Below are positions 1 through 13,403 of a stretch of 64,000 nt of DNA, piece after piece (position 1 is the stretch's first letter; each line of letters starts with the position of its first letter). The translations under genes were made by a program, and so were the position numbers. Location of the stretch: positions 124,001 to 188,000 of the forward strand of contig NW_026251738.1 of NCBI RefSeq assembly GCF_025024155.1, written 5' to 3'. The notes below the pieces were generated by a model. The model worked only from the letters and a program-made list of their open reading frames with translations, did no database searches and was not told the origin of the DNA. Source of the DNA: Gamsiella multidivaricata. Its lineage: Eukaryota; Mortierellomycota; Mortierellomycetes; Mortierellales; Mortierellaceae.

Positions 1-660
1 GAATGTAACAGATCGGGATCGGGATCGGGAGGGAGGGGTGCAAGGAACTTACCAAGATACGAGCTGAGATTCAAAAATAAAATAAAATGAGGCACGCGAG
101 CGACCGGAATAAAAAAAAAAAAAGGGTCAGCTCAGATATCCCACAGCATTGGGGATCGCCGCCTGCATTTTATTCTCCGTGCGCTTCCAAAAAAAAAAAA
201 GAAAAAAAAGGAGCCGTTGACAACGCTTCCTTCTCATAAAGTCATAAAGAGGATCAACCGAGCAAACAGAAGACAGAGCAGTTCACTGCTACTTACCAGG
301 AATGAATCCACCTCCACCGATGGCAACTATTCAATCAAATAAAGAGGCGTTCCCCAAAAAAAATTAATAAAGCAGATGATAGCCCATGGCAGTATCACTC
401 CAGCCCTTGAACATCTTTGCGATGCTATCCTCGACGAGCAATTGAAATCGCCAGCTGCCACTTCCGCAAACGGAAGCAGCGTTCTAGAAGCCATTCAATT
501 CCCGGAAAATATCCTCCAATGGATTCCGATCTGTATCCTCTGCGCATGTGTGTGTCGTACCCATGATGTCCGGCTGGAAGTCCTCGTTGAGGTGCATATT
601 CTCGACGGTCTCCTTGATCATCGAGTGGATCTGGTTGTAGCTGACATGAATCTTGCTCAT
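1..660 (-). CDS. HPT1: Hypoxanthine-guanine phosphoribosyltransferase, 5' part (gene runs off left edge)
   Basis: Purine-salvage phosphoribosyltransferase that converts hypoxanthine or guanine plus PRPP to IMP or GMP in the cytosol. Exon 1 (660-561) starts with ATG and encodes MSKIHVSYNQIHSMIK and onward to a phase-1 donor. Exon 2 (326-297, 30 nt) encodes VAIGGGGFIP and exon 3 (63-53, only 11 nt) encodes ARIL; both have AG acceptors and GT donors and keep the frame. Joined, they give the GGGGFIPARIL segment that I know from the yeast Hpt1 N-terminal region. The remainder, including the PRPP-binding loop, lies beyond base 1. A xanthine-type phosphoribosyltransferase of the same family cannot be excluded. 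The family call is firm; the exact substrate is inferred. Confidence 0.85.
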
Positions 661-1172
661 ATTGAATTAAACAAAGGCGTGTGCTGTCGTGAAGGAGTGG
701 GTGGCAAGTTCAATTGGAAAGGGAAAGCGGGACGGGATGTCCAAAAAAAAAAAAGAAAAGAAAAGAAAAGAGAAAAGAAAAAAAAAAGAGGTGTTTTGAA
801 GCGTGCAGCCTTGTTTACCAAGCTAGCAGTGACTGCCATGTGTTTTAAAAAAAGGGCGGGCAAAGGTTGCACAGGCAGCCAAGCCCATGTGCCTGACCCC
901 TGTCGGCTGTCTCAGGGGGAGGTGTGAAGCCAAAGACGACGCCCACCGAAGCACGCATTCATCACACCGACGCGATAGGATGCGATGGAGTCGAAGAGCA
1001 GTGCAGATAATAAATAACTGTACATTTTATTGAGAAATACATTTTGTTCCCTCTTGTACCCCTCCCCGCCCCTTGCTCGTTCCCTCCCCCCATTGCCAAC
1101 AGGTCGTGCCTCGATCATCAGTTTTCCAAAATTGACTAGAGCTTCTCTCGGCTTTCGCTCCCTCCCCATTCC
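661..1172. other. Intergenic: HPT1 promoter and CNA1 3' region
   Basis: No gene is seen. Bases 740-790 are a purine-rich run (poly-A and AAAAG repeats) just upstream of the HPT1 start. An AATAAATAA-like string lies near 1008-1016 on the plus strand. Short ORFs here are shadows. Confidence 0.5.
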
Positions 1173-4252
<3,080 letters not shown>

Positions 4253-5593
4253 TGTGCTGGCTGTATGCTTGTTGGGGATGGTGAGAGTAGGTGCTTCGCA
4301 GATGAAGGAGGGGGAATGGGTGAAGGGACGGCGGGGCGATGTGGGGGAAGAAAGGAACGGGACGAAGGGAAGAAATACCAAAAAAATAAAATTGGAAATC
4401 GCCCCCTCTCATGCTGCTGCTCTGCTGCCGCCACTGTTGTTGCTGCTGCCGAGCCTGGGTTGCCCTGGGTGTGCTCGCCATAGCACGGACACACACACAC
4501 ACACACACTCACGAAGATAACAAACAAACCAAAGACAAAAGAAGCTCCAGAAGGAAGGACCATGGGTGGATGGTGCGATTGAACAACCCTTTTCTCTGCC
4601 AATATCTCATCCGCACTAAACTAATGGGTGAGTGTGGGTGTATGTGCTGGTGCACAACAGGGAAGGTGCCTGCCCTTCTCGAGGCCCGATTCGACTCTCT
4701 CCCGGTACAACTCCCTATTTCATTTCATTTTATTTCAGCCAGTCGACATCTTTCCGTTTATCGCGCCAGAGGGGCGATACTCCATTTCGCTCAGCCCTAC
4801 CACATGCAGAGCGCTCAATTGCTAGTCTACGCATACCCCTAAAATAAGAGTCTCCTTTTCCTAATGAGAAAATACCTCTAGCGAATGGGTGAGCAAATGA
4901 ACAACGGCGATGATAAAGGGGAATCAATATGCCGCTCGTAGTCTAACGCAACTACAATTGCCATTGTTTACAGACATGGAGCCGAAGATGCTTCGCCAGT
5001 AGTGCCTCTATCGACTTGTTTTGCAGGAATGATCGACGATCTGAATCCGCGATATGATCCGCCGCGCTCAATCGATGTATAGAAGGCGAGGATGAAAGAA
5101 GAAAAAAAAATAAAAAAATAAAAAAGAGAAGCGTATGGGCGTATGGGAGCCTCCACTCAAAGCTGGTGTGTGCTGCAGCACAAACTAATTCCCGTGACCC
5201 ACCAGACTGCCCAGTGCTACCACCATTTTTGCTGTTCGATTGCAACAAGGAGTTACTTCGGGGTCTCAGGCCTCAGGCCTACGCCCAGGACAGAATGCCC
5301 ACACCAGGCTTCTAATGGGCGGTATACCCAAGTAGCCGGAACACACGTTGGCCTAGCCTCAAGCGACCCATCATCCCAATATAGACCCAAACTAGGCTTA
5401 CAGCAGTCTGCCTACAACTGCCCGATTCAATCAACATCGCGAACACTAAGGTTTATATATGCTGAGTCTATATCACAGTGATATTTATGGACAGGCCATT
5501 TGAAGGCAAATTGGATATTCGCAGCCAATGTGCAGCGCGGAACAAGCAATCTTTTCTTTCATTCCAACCGACTGCAAGAGGCTGTTCCTCGTT
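4253..5593. other. Long intergenic region upstream of CNA1
   Basis: About 1.3 kb between the calcineurin start and the LST8 stop. It contains an (AC)n microsatellite at about 4490-4509, a CAG/CTG-rich stretch near 4410-4460 and an A-rich run at 5100-5127. No protein was recognised on either strand. It probably holds the calcineurin promoter and 5' leader and the LST8 3' region. Confidence 0.5.
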
Positions 5594-6930
5594 CTACATG
5601 GACAAGTCATTCAGAGCAACACAAACTGCGGCCTTCTGGTGTCCATTGTACTGACGGATGGTCTCGCCCGAGGATAGCTCCCATAACCGTGCTACATGGT
5701 CCGATGAAGCCGTGACCAGATATGCCGAGTCCGCTGAGAAAGCACAATCCCACACCCAGCGTTGATGGCCGACCAGTGTCTTTTCGAGTTCGAACGAGTA
5801 GTTTTCTGTCTTCCAGATCTTGACTGTACTGTCAGCCGAACAGGTAGCAAGGTGTTTGACATCCGGACTGAGGACACACTTTGTGATATACTTGTTGTGG
5901 GCCGCAAATTTCGTGATGGGCTGAAGATCCGTCGAGTCCCGCGTATGAGCCATCTTCCAAACGTAGCAATTGCCCTTGTTGTTGGCAGCAACCAGAGACG
6001 ATCCATCGTTGGCGACAGTGACTGAGCGTATCGGCACATCCTCCTCGGGCACCAATTCATGTGTGCAAGAGCTTTCGCCTAGGTCCCAAAGCTTGATACT
6101 TCCATTTTGATCGCAAGAAATGAGTTCGCCCTGGTTTGGGTGGATGACAACATCGTTGACTGGTGCTTTGTGGTCGAAATTCCTCTGAGGATCTGGGCAT
6201 CTGTATGAGGATGAGGAAAATAAAATCGCGCGTCAGACAAATGCTTGTCCAAGATGTCGCCCCGGGAAACGCGATGCTGGTTGTCCTTACCGAATATCCC
6301 AGATCTTTAACGTGTGGTCCTCGCTCGCCGTGACCATCCATTTGCCTTCGCAATGGAATGCTACTGCAGTGACATTGCTCGTATGTCCTTTGAAGGATAG
6401 AATTGGGTTGGGATGTGAGCTGTTGATGTCGTAGAGACGGACGTGTTGGTTGCTGGCTGCTGCGAGGTACTGTTTGTCGGGGGATATAGCCAACTTGTTT
6501 ACTTGCTATTGAATAGAATATCAAACAAGGAGAATAAAGAACGCTGTGAGAATGAGCATTGCGAACAGAATAAGAGGCCTCCGCCTTGTCCGAGATTCAA
6601 CACGTACTGCATCTGGATGTTGAATGGTCCTGGAGCAGATCCCGCTCAGTGCTTCCCTGTGTTATTGTGAGGAAACTAGCGTTAGTCCGATTTGCATCGC
6701 GCATCATTAGCATTGCTGTTGGGTCGTCTCTAGGCCACGCACCAGAAGCGAATGACATGGTCGTATCCTGCGGTGACGAGGATGACCGAGTGCGAGTCGT
6801 GTTGCGGCTGTTGCGGCTGCTGCGGTTGCTGTTGCTGTTGCTGCTGCTGTGGATGGCCTGGGTTTGGGTAGTTGGGATGGTGCTGTCCCTTGGGGTTTCC
6901 ATGTGCTGCATGTGTCCTTGCGGTTGGCAT
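5594..6930 (-). CDS. LST8: LST8, WD40 subunit of TOR complexes
   Basis: Seven-bladed WD40 protein that binds the TOR kinase domain in TORC1 and TORC2. Exons 6930-6743, 6656-6608, 6505-6291 and 6200-5594 join in phase. Blade 1 is VILVTAGYDHVIRFW. Later blades show SNQHVRLYDINS, GHTSNVTAVAFHCEGKWM, ASEDHTLKIWDIR, GELISCDQNGSIKLWDL, ATCSADSTVKIWKTE and GHQRWVWDCAFSADSAYL. The N-terminus before blade 1 is unusually long for LST8 and carries a glutamine/proline run (about residues 29-43) encoded by CAG-type codons. The start at 6930 is the first ATG of the open exon. LST8 is divergent from CSN4, with 287 bp between the starts. Confidence 0.93.
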
Positions 6931-7217
6931 CGTTCTGTTGTGATCCTGGTATATGTCGAGTCGGGTCGAGTCTTTGCGAGTGAGGGCAGGAGCTCCTCTT
7001 CTCGAAGGGTCCCTTCACTCTCCACCACACGTCAGCCGTGACAGTCACCGACTGCCATTGTGGAATTGGGGGCAAAAGGCGCATTGGCGACTCCGCTGAA
7101 ACTCAACTCGACTTGACCGCACACGAAGCTCCTTCTTCTCCTTCTTCTTCATTCTCCTCCCTTCCTTACTTCGCCTCCGCCGATTCTCCCTCTGTTACAA
7201 CTCACATTCACACAGCA
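6931..7217. promoter_or_regulatory. Bidirectional promoter region, LST8 / CSN4
   Basis: 287 bp between the two divergent start codons. The side next to CSN4 is a pyrimidine-rich leader (CTTCTTC runs, 7125-7195), typical of fungal 5' UTRs. No TATA box is obvious. The assignment follows from gene layout. Confidence 0.5.
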
Positions 7218-8947
7218 ATGGACTTTGAGGCACAACTGGCGAGCATCGGACAGGTCGCGAACCAGAAGGACAAGATCAAGGGCTATCAGGACCTGCTCGC
7301 CTCCATCCTACAAGGCGCTGCTGCCGATGAGGCCTCCACCTGTCAGCGTCTTCGACAATTCATCACGGCCGCAACCGAGGACTCTGTCGGGCTTGTCGTC
7401 TCACGCCAGGCGCTGACAGACTTCACGAACGCTGTTAACAGCACTACCAACCTCTCCGCTGAGAACAAGAAGGAGGTCTACAAGCATGCGCTAGACAAGG
7501 TTCAAGGCAGGGTCGTGTCCTTTGAAGAGCAGGTAATGAACGCGTCAGTGTTCTTCAGCTTCCTTTCTCTCCCATCTCACAGGCGCTTGAAGCAACGGGC
7601 AGAATGGTCCAACCGCGACAATTACCTCTTATCTGAGGACGAACTGACACTCAACCTGCTGCCCGCACGGTCCATCTAGGTCTCGGCTATCAGGACACAC
7701 TTGGCCACCATCTACGAAGACGAGGAAGATTGGGCGGAGGCTGCTCAGGTATTAATGGGTATTCCTCTGGACTCTGGTCATCGGTAATGGGCTACACGAA
7801 CAATACGCACGCGTTGTTGGATGACCTTGGCTGGCACGACTGCGCCTTTTGGACTAGGCTAAAGTGGCAACTAACATCGATTTTGATCACCCTAGTATTA
7901 TTCCCAACGAGTACAAGGTTGGAGTATACATTCGCATCGTCCGCCTGTTACTCGAGGACGATGAGGCTGTCAGCGCAGAGGCCTATCTCAACCGCGCCTC
8001 GGTGCTGATGCGCGATACTAAGGATCTCGCGCTTCAGTTAACCTTTAAGCTGTCGCAGGCCAGGATCTCGGACTTCAAGAACAAGTTCTTGGAAGCCAGT
8101 TCGCGCTATCACGAGATCAGTTATATTCAGGACGTCGATTTTGAGGAACGCATGCATACCCTGTAAGCCGCAATATCTACTACAACTCAATCTTACGCCA
8201 ATAACGTTTCTTCTAGCGTTAACAATATGTATCATTTATCGTTCATCAAGGTCCGCGGCTGTGGTATGCGCAGTTTTGGCTCCAGCAGGGCCTCAGCGCT
8301 CTCGAATGCTCGCCACACTCTACAAGGACGATCGCTCTCAACGACTCCCACATTTCTCGATCTTGGAAAAGATGTACCTCGATCGCGTGCTCAGGAGTAA
8401 TGAGGTCTCAGAGTTTGCAGGCACATTGAAGCAACACCAACTCGCGCTCTTGCCCGATAACACGACAGTCCTGGACCGCGCTGTTATCGAGCACAACTTG
8501 CTGTCGGCATCCAAGATCTATAACAACATCTCGTTTGAGGAACTGGGGGCACTTCTTGGCGTCACACCTGAACAGGCTGAAGCAAGAGCCAGCAAGATGA
8601 TGGGCGAGGGACGAATGTCCGGAAGCATTGACCAAATCGAGCGGCTCATCTTTTTCGACCGCACTCATGGCGCTCAGATGAGGCTCAGTGCTGGGGCCAA
8701 GGGGGGTGCAGGCGGTGGCTCCAGCGGCGCAGCCAATGGGTCGGGTTCGGGCGCAGCAGGAGCATCAGGAGCCGCTATCAGTGCGGTGGATGACGATGAG
8801 GATCAGGATATGAATGGACATGAGGCACCAATGCTGTCGACGTTGTGGGATGCCAGTATTCAGGATCTGTGCGGACACGTAGAAGAGCTGGTTGGCATCA
8901 TTGGGGCCAAGTACCCAGACTATGTCGCTACGAAGATCGCCATGTAG
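7218..8947 (+). CDS. CSN4: COP9 signalosome subunit 4
   Basis: PCI-domain subunit of the COP9 signalosome, which removes NEDD8 from cullins and so regulates SCF-type ubiquitin ligases. Exons 7218-7532, 7680-7783, 7896-8162 and 8251-8947 join in phase (460 aa). Recognisable blocks are [64 protein letters not shown] and the winged-helix/PCI block [19 protein letters not shown] followed by [11 protein letters not shown] linker rich in Gly, Ser and Ala, then acidic (about residues 378-418), precedes the C-terminal helix and appears longer than in animal CSN4. Intron 1 contains stop codons and the reading resumes at [14 protein letters not shown]. Its cullin-linked role is notable beside the F-box cluster at 30-44 kb, but that link is functional context only. 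Confidence 0.93.
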
Positions 8948-9155
8948 GTTTGATACTCGGCCAGGACAGACAGTCGCGACATATCTTCGACTTGAAATAA
9001 AATGAAAAAGGATATTACTGGATGATGTGTTGGTCTTGTTGGATTAGCATAATCTTCATTGGCATTACTCGAAAAAAGACAGGATTAAACACTATGGCCC
9101 TACTCAGAGTCTGCCTGTAGTATATGCCACCCCTCTGAATCCTGTCGTCTTGTCC

Positions 9156-9315
9156 TCAGAAGCGTTCGTTAGTTTTCTCGTCTTCGAAGAGGCAGGCTGG
9201 GCCCCGGAAAATCTCCCTCACTTGCTTGCCGGTCTCTTCATCAATCGACCCGATGTCCCATAGCCAGGCCGAGGCGTCCGGGATCGCGTCCTTGGCATCC
9301 ACCAGAATCGCACCT
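9156..9315 (-). pseudogene. Orphan 3'-terminal exon of an unrecognised gene
   Basis: The minus strand reads GAILVDAKDAIPDASAWLWD and onward to ERF-stop after an AG acceptor near 9314. The composition (many D/E, two W, conserved-looking LWDIGSIDEETGKQVREIF) looks like real coding sequence. A TAA lies just upstream in the same frame, so it must be a spliced exon. No convincing upstream exon was found between 9316 and the transposon remains that begin near 9.85 kb. I read it as the tail of a gene truncated by mobile elements, or the last exon of a gene with hard-to-see small exons. Family not recognised. Confidence 0.4.
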
Positions 9316-9845
9316 CTTTATTTGATCAAGGGTTAGCAACAGTTCTTCAGATGGAAATCTCTGGCCCTGATGTGGACACATTTTTGCAACGTTGGCTTTG
9401 GTGCTGGCACGCATGATGCATATCTGCAAAAGGCCGAAAAATGCCGATCGTCCACGAGAGTAACGAATAAAGAAGTAAGAATGAGCGACAACATCCTTAA
9501 AACGCACTGATCGGGCTGGCGGCCGGGTCCTGGCGAAGATGTAAAAGACACTAAACACGAGCAACAACACTTCTCCCTATGAAAAATGCATGAGTCTGGG
9601 ATGCTCATGGTTCTACTTCTGCTGCGAAGAGATCAACACCAATCAACGTCAGTGTCGATTATCGGCGCGTTGACAACCAATATGAGAAACGGCTAGTTTG
9701 CTCATTAACAACACCTGCCGATTCTCAGTCCTCATGTATGGTAAATCCGAGAATGATCCAGGTTTGGTTTAACACATAAATCAGCTATGCAGTAGAGGCC
9801 ATGGTTTTCAAACGGACGGGATTGTACAAAATCTCGGATTAATGT
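9316..9845. other. Spacer with no recognised gene
   Basis: Short ORFs on the minus strand (for example one beginning at 9570) contain no family signature. Nothing else is seen. Confidence 0.4.
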
Positions 9846-10135
9846 TTTTCTCCGGGCGAGTACATCCTTGCAGATTCGGCTTATTCTCTGTCCCGAAACC
9901 GTATTCCTGCGTACAAGGCCCTTGCCGCGGATTTGTCATAGCACGGAGTTCAACTACTGCTTGACCAAGTCGCGTGTTCGGATTCGGAACGAGCATTGCA
10001 TTGGCATTTTAAAGTCTCGATGGGGCAGCAGATTTGGAATGCCGCGGATATGAGGATATTGATCAACTGGGTTGTAGTGTGTTGCGTGCTACACAACATG
10101 CTGGTGCACTTTGGTGATACCTGGAGCTAATGTAT
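9846..10135 (+). pseudogene. PIF/Harbinger (HARBI1-like) transposase fossil
   Basis: Two or more frames together spell the C-terminal half of a DDE_Tnp_4/HARBI1-type nuclease. One frame reads DSAYSLSRNRIPAYKALAAD. The next frame reads STEFNYCLTKSRVRIRNEHC, then IGILKSRWGSRFGMPRI. A third reads MRILINWVVVCCVLHNMLV. The order matches the known family pattern (GDSAY, then FNY, R..E...G.LK.R, then CVLHN). Frameshifts between blocks and a missing N-terminal half show that it is dead. Harbinger elements normally encode a second Myb-like protein; see the antisense fragment just downstream. Confidence 0.75.
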
Positions 10136-10282
10136 CATGAAGAGAATGACCAGGACTCGGATGGCGATGATGATTTACCGGCTACAGTCACTGTAGAGAT
10201 ATTTCGGGTGGAGCTGAAGACAATTACGCTGGCGACGGACTATGCACCGCGGCGTTCTGTCCATAAGGCAACGGTAAAGGAT

Positions 10283-10490
10283 TTATTCGTTATCCTCCAA
10301 CATATCAACCAATTCTCTGATCTCCTTCGGGGACATTCCTTTCTCAATGACCGAGTGCACGATCTGCATACGATGAATCTTGACCGTCCTGGCGTATTCT
10401 TCCTTCCTCTGCTCCTTCTCCATGTCATACTTTTCCTTCTATGTCTCTTTCCCCAACTCAAGCTTGCACACTTCCACTTGTACAAATGTT
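10283..10490 (-). pseudogene. Lys/Glu-rich C-terminal fragment of a probable transposon accessory protein
   Basis: The minus strand reads KLELGKET, an in-frame TAG, then KEKYDMEKEQRKEEYARTVK, IHRMQIVHSVIEKGMSPKEI and RELVDMLEDNE before a stop. The charged coiled-coil tail resembles Myb/SANT-like partner proteins of Harbinger elements. It faces the transposase fossil convergently. The internal TAG and missing N-terminus mark it as a remnant. The Myb-like assignment is inference from composition and position. Confidence 0.4.
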
Positions 10491-10624
10491 AACAATCAAG
10501 TCGAAGGTGGTTAGTATAGGTTCGAGAGAAACGCGTAAGTATGGAAAATAAAGTGACTGATTGGTGTACAGTCGAATCTGGTTTTTGTCATCATTTTGAT
10601 AGTGAAATCGATGATAAAAGTTAA

Positions 10625-10761
10625 CAGTCGAAACTCGTTTTCATCGCATTTTCCGCGCGCAAACCTGCAATAAAACCTTAACTGGGGATTGAATTGAACC
10701 TCTCTGAACGAGCTATTCTAAAGCCGAAAAATACAGCCACATATTCAGTCACATGCTCTGC
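10625..10761 (+). repeat. Left terminal inverted repeat of the pogo-like element
   Basis: About 137 bp matching the reverse complement of 12828-12962 with only a few differences (a 2-bp CT indel near 10712 and several substitutions such as C/T at 10724 and 10736). It includes the last transposase codons. Confidence 0.85.
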
Positions 10762-12836
10762 TGTTGATGCAGAATCCTTTTTTATTCTCATCCATCTCAA
10801 AGCACGTACCAGTTGCTTCACTGTCCGTCGAATATCCACTGTATTCTTAGACCTCTGCTTCGCTCTCTGTCTCATTTGCTTGAGGCCTTCGATGCTTACA
10901 AGGTCTCCGGCCAGATCTTCCAGCGTTCGAGCGGCTATGTCCCATTCCTCGTCTGCGATCGGTGAGCTTGTGTATCCGTCATGACTAACTTCTTCAGACT
11001 GGACGCTTTCTCCTTCATCTGCATTCACCAGCTGCTGCACTTCCTCAGCCAGCTCCTGCACATCCTTGTTTCCTACTACTCGGAAATTCCAATTGTTCTC
11101 CATAGTAGTCTCGGCGATCAGATGCTCGAAGTATACCTTCTCCTGCTCTTCGTATTGGTCGTGCCGGGAGTAATGAAGTGGATGTTGCTGTTCAGCATGA
11201 ATTGGCCGTCGTCGTCGGAGCTGCTCGCACATTTCCGTCGGAAGAATTGGCGTCTTGGCGAAGCAGTTTCGCAGCGTTAGAGACTTCATTCGACTCCATG
11301 CATAGGGGATCAATGTCCAAGCGAGTTCGTTTGAGATACATTTCTTCTTTTCGTAGTTGCGAACGAGATAGGTTTCATAGCTGAGCATCTCCAGGAAAGT
11401 TCGTTTGAAAACACTAATCACCCCTGCGTCGAGAGGTTGCGTTACTGATGTGGTGTTTGTCGGGAGCCGTCGTATGTGAAGATGCTTCCAAGGCGTGTTA
11501 GCTCGTGGATCACGCATGTCGATGTTGTTGTGCGCACCTGCAGAGTCAAGAAGGAGAAGAGTTGGCTCCGAGAGATCGTCATCAAGCATTTGTAGCCACC
11601 CTACGAATAGGTCCCTGTTCATCCATCCCGAGTTTGTTTTTTTCATGAGCATCCTTTTCGCCGAATCTTTCTCAATATCATTTGGAATGCCTGTGCCTAA
11701 AGTAAAGAGCATCACAGAGTCGTAAAGGTCAAGAATGGAAATAAAAAACACGAATAAATAAGAGATGATTGCAACACAAATCATTCATTAAACGTATTAC
11801 CGATGACCAACGGCTTCAACGAATCCTTGGTGTTTGCCATGGCGAGAGAGGAACCAGAAGCATTAATGCAGAATAGGATGGAGACCCTGCAGCTCCTGTT
11901 GGCCTTGGCGCCTGACTTTGATCCTCGAGTTGTGTAAGACTTGTCGTCTAGCTCCTGTAAGTAAAAGCCGGTCTCGTCGCAGTTGAATATGTTGTCCGGA
12001 ATGTACTGGGCGCAAAGCTGACGGATGTCGGTAAGCTCCGGTTCAATCGCCTCCAGATCGACCGATCCTGCTTCTCCATGAAGCTGGCAATAGGTTATCC
12101 CATGGCGTTTCTTGAAGTGATTAAACCACGAGGCTGAAAATGATAGTGGTGCCTCAGACACGGTATCGCCTGAATTGTCCTGAAGATCGACTAGAATTGT
12201 ACATGTTTTCTTGATCATCTTGCCGTTGACAGGGACATTCTGTCTCCGCTGGTCTTGTAGCCACCGGTAGAGGACCTCCTCAATCATTACGCTCTTGTCT
12301 TCGACGATGTAATGAGCGTCCGGGGGGTGCGTCTTGACTGCAGCGCGTAATTTGTCTTCTCGTTTGAGCATGCATTCAAGGGTACATCTCGGAAGATTGA
12401 CTCCTATCATGCGCCCAAAAGAGCTGTGGGAAAGCTTGATCGGGAGGTTTTCCTTCCGATCATGAAGATAATGATATATGTCCAGTAGTTCGACTTGCTG
12501 CTCCAGGGTGTAAGAGACTCTGGCCATTGGGACCTTGAACGGCTCGGCGTCAGGAAACAGAATAAGCACCTTCATATCTCTACGCCTGGCGTAATACAAA
12601 AGCATGTTGTATTGTGCTTGACGAATATGCTCGGCATCCTCAAGTTCGTGCTTGGTGTATTTTTGGCGGTTCTTGGCAGGAAGGTGTTGAGGAGTTGGTT
12701 TTTGTTTTTTGCTTGTCGCCGTTGCATGGGTCGAGAGCGACTCGTACTGTCGTTTTAGGGGAGAGGTTGTAGTCGTGGTGTTGAGGTATGTAGAATGCAA
12801 CATGAGACGTAAGGAGGTATGGTTGAGGCAGAGCAT
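10678..12836 (-). CDS. Pogo/Tigger-family DDE transposase
   Basis: Exon 1 12836-11801 and exon 2 11690-10678 join across a 110-bp GT-AG intron in phase, restoring KPLVIG|IPNDIEKDSAK; the product is 682 aa. The N-terminal half holds helix-turn-helix/CENP-B-like DNA-binding segments (SYTLEQQVELLDIYHYL and ALLSFSASWFNHFKKRHGIT-like WFNHFKKRHGITYCQ). The DDE core shows IFNCDETGFY (first Asp), LLLLDSAGAHNN (second Asp) and TSVTQPLDAGVISVFKRTF (third Asp). Both the start and stop codons fall inside the terminal repeats. No premature stop or frameshift was seen. ATG at 12836 is the first available; a start about 11 codons later is possible. Confidence 0.88.
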
Positions 12837-12962
12837 GTGACTGAATATGTGACTGTATTTTTCAGCTTTAGAATAGCTCGTTCAGAGGTTCAATTCAATC
12901 CCCAGTTAAGGTTTTATTGCAGGTTTGCGCGCGGAAAATGCGATAAAAACGAGTTTCGACTG
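12828..12962 (-). repeat. Right terminal inverted repeat of the pogo-like element
   Basis: About 135 bp inverted partner of 10625-10761. It ends CGACTG and is followed by TA. It contains the start codon of the transposase. Confidence 0.85.
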
Positions 12963-13403
12963 TACACTAACTAGTATGGACGCCGTTCGCTTGCATCCAC
13001 CTCCAACTCGCCCTAGCCCTGGCCCCACCGTGCTACTGCTGCCGCTGCTCCTCCTGCTGCTGCTACTGGCATCTGTGTACGATCTTGCGTTCTGCATCCA
13101 AGGGTAGTGCCCATTTTTATCCACCGGTTGAAGATACAGTGACTCCGGGAATTAAGTCAATATTTCCTTCTATCGTAGTTTTTAAGCTGCTGCGCTTCAC
13201 AGCCGTCTCTAATCACTTCCATATTTGACATGGCGGTGGGCTAGCGGCCTAGGTATTAGTCAATAGGGTTGAACTCCATCCGGTATCCTCCTAAAAAGGA
13301 AATGTAGATCCCGCTGGACGCCCATATTGACTCAATTTCCAGCGGTATGTTCCAAAAATAATTATTCTGCTACAACTTCGAACTATTGGTAGTAATAATG
13401 CCT
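12963..13403. other. Spacer between pogo element and Tc1 fossil
   Basis: A Ser/Gly-rich ORF on the minus strand (13124-12966) may belong to the element that the pogo copy entered, but it has no family signature. The string TACAGTGACTCCGG at about 13136 resembles a Tc1-type terminus, and a loosely matching inverted copy lies near 13326-13345. Neither is proven. Confidence 0.3.

Larger units (their letters stand above)
10625..12962 (-). mobile_element. Pogo/Tigger-like DNA transposon with long terminal inverted repeats, apparently intact
   Basis: A 2.3-kb element bounded by near-identical inverted repeats that start CAGTCGAAACTCGTTTT. It encodes one complete two-exon transposase. On the right the element is followed by TA, as expected for Tc1/mariner/pogo elements; on the left the two preceding bases read AA (with TTA just before), so one target-site copy may have mutated. 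It lies within or beside the Harbinger remains. Intact coding capacity and similar repeats suggest recent insertion. Confidence 0.85.

Noticed and set aside
376..927. 183-codon plus-strand ORF
   Set aside because: Antisense shadow of HPT1 exon 1 and flanking purine-rich sequence; the minus strand gives the conserved family motifs.
10240..10485. 81-codon Arg-rich minus ORF
   Set aside because: Wrong frame; the neighbouring minus frame gives the more protein-like KEKYDMEKEQRK tail.
13136..13345. Possible ~200-bp MITE with inverted ends near 13138 and 13345
   Set aside because: The inverted match is short and imperfect; no target duplication could be confirmed.
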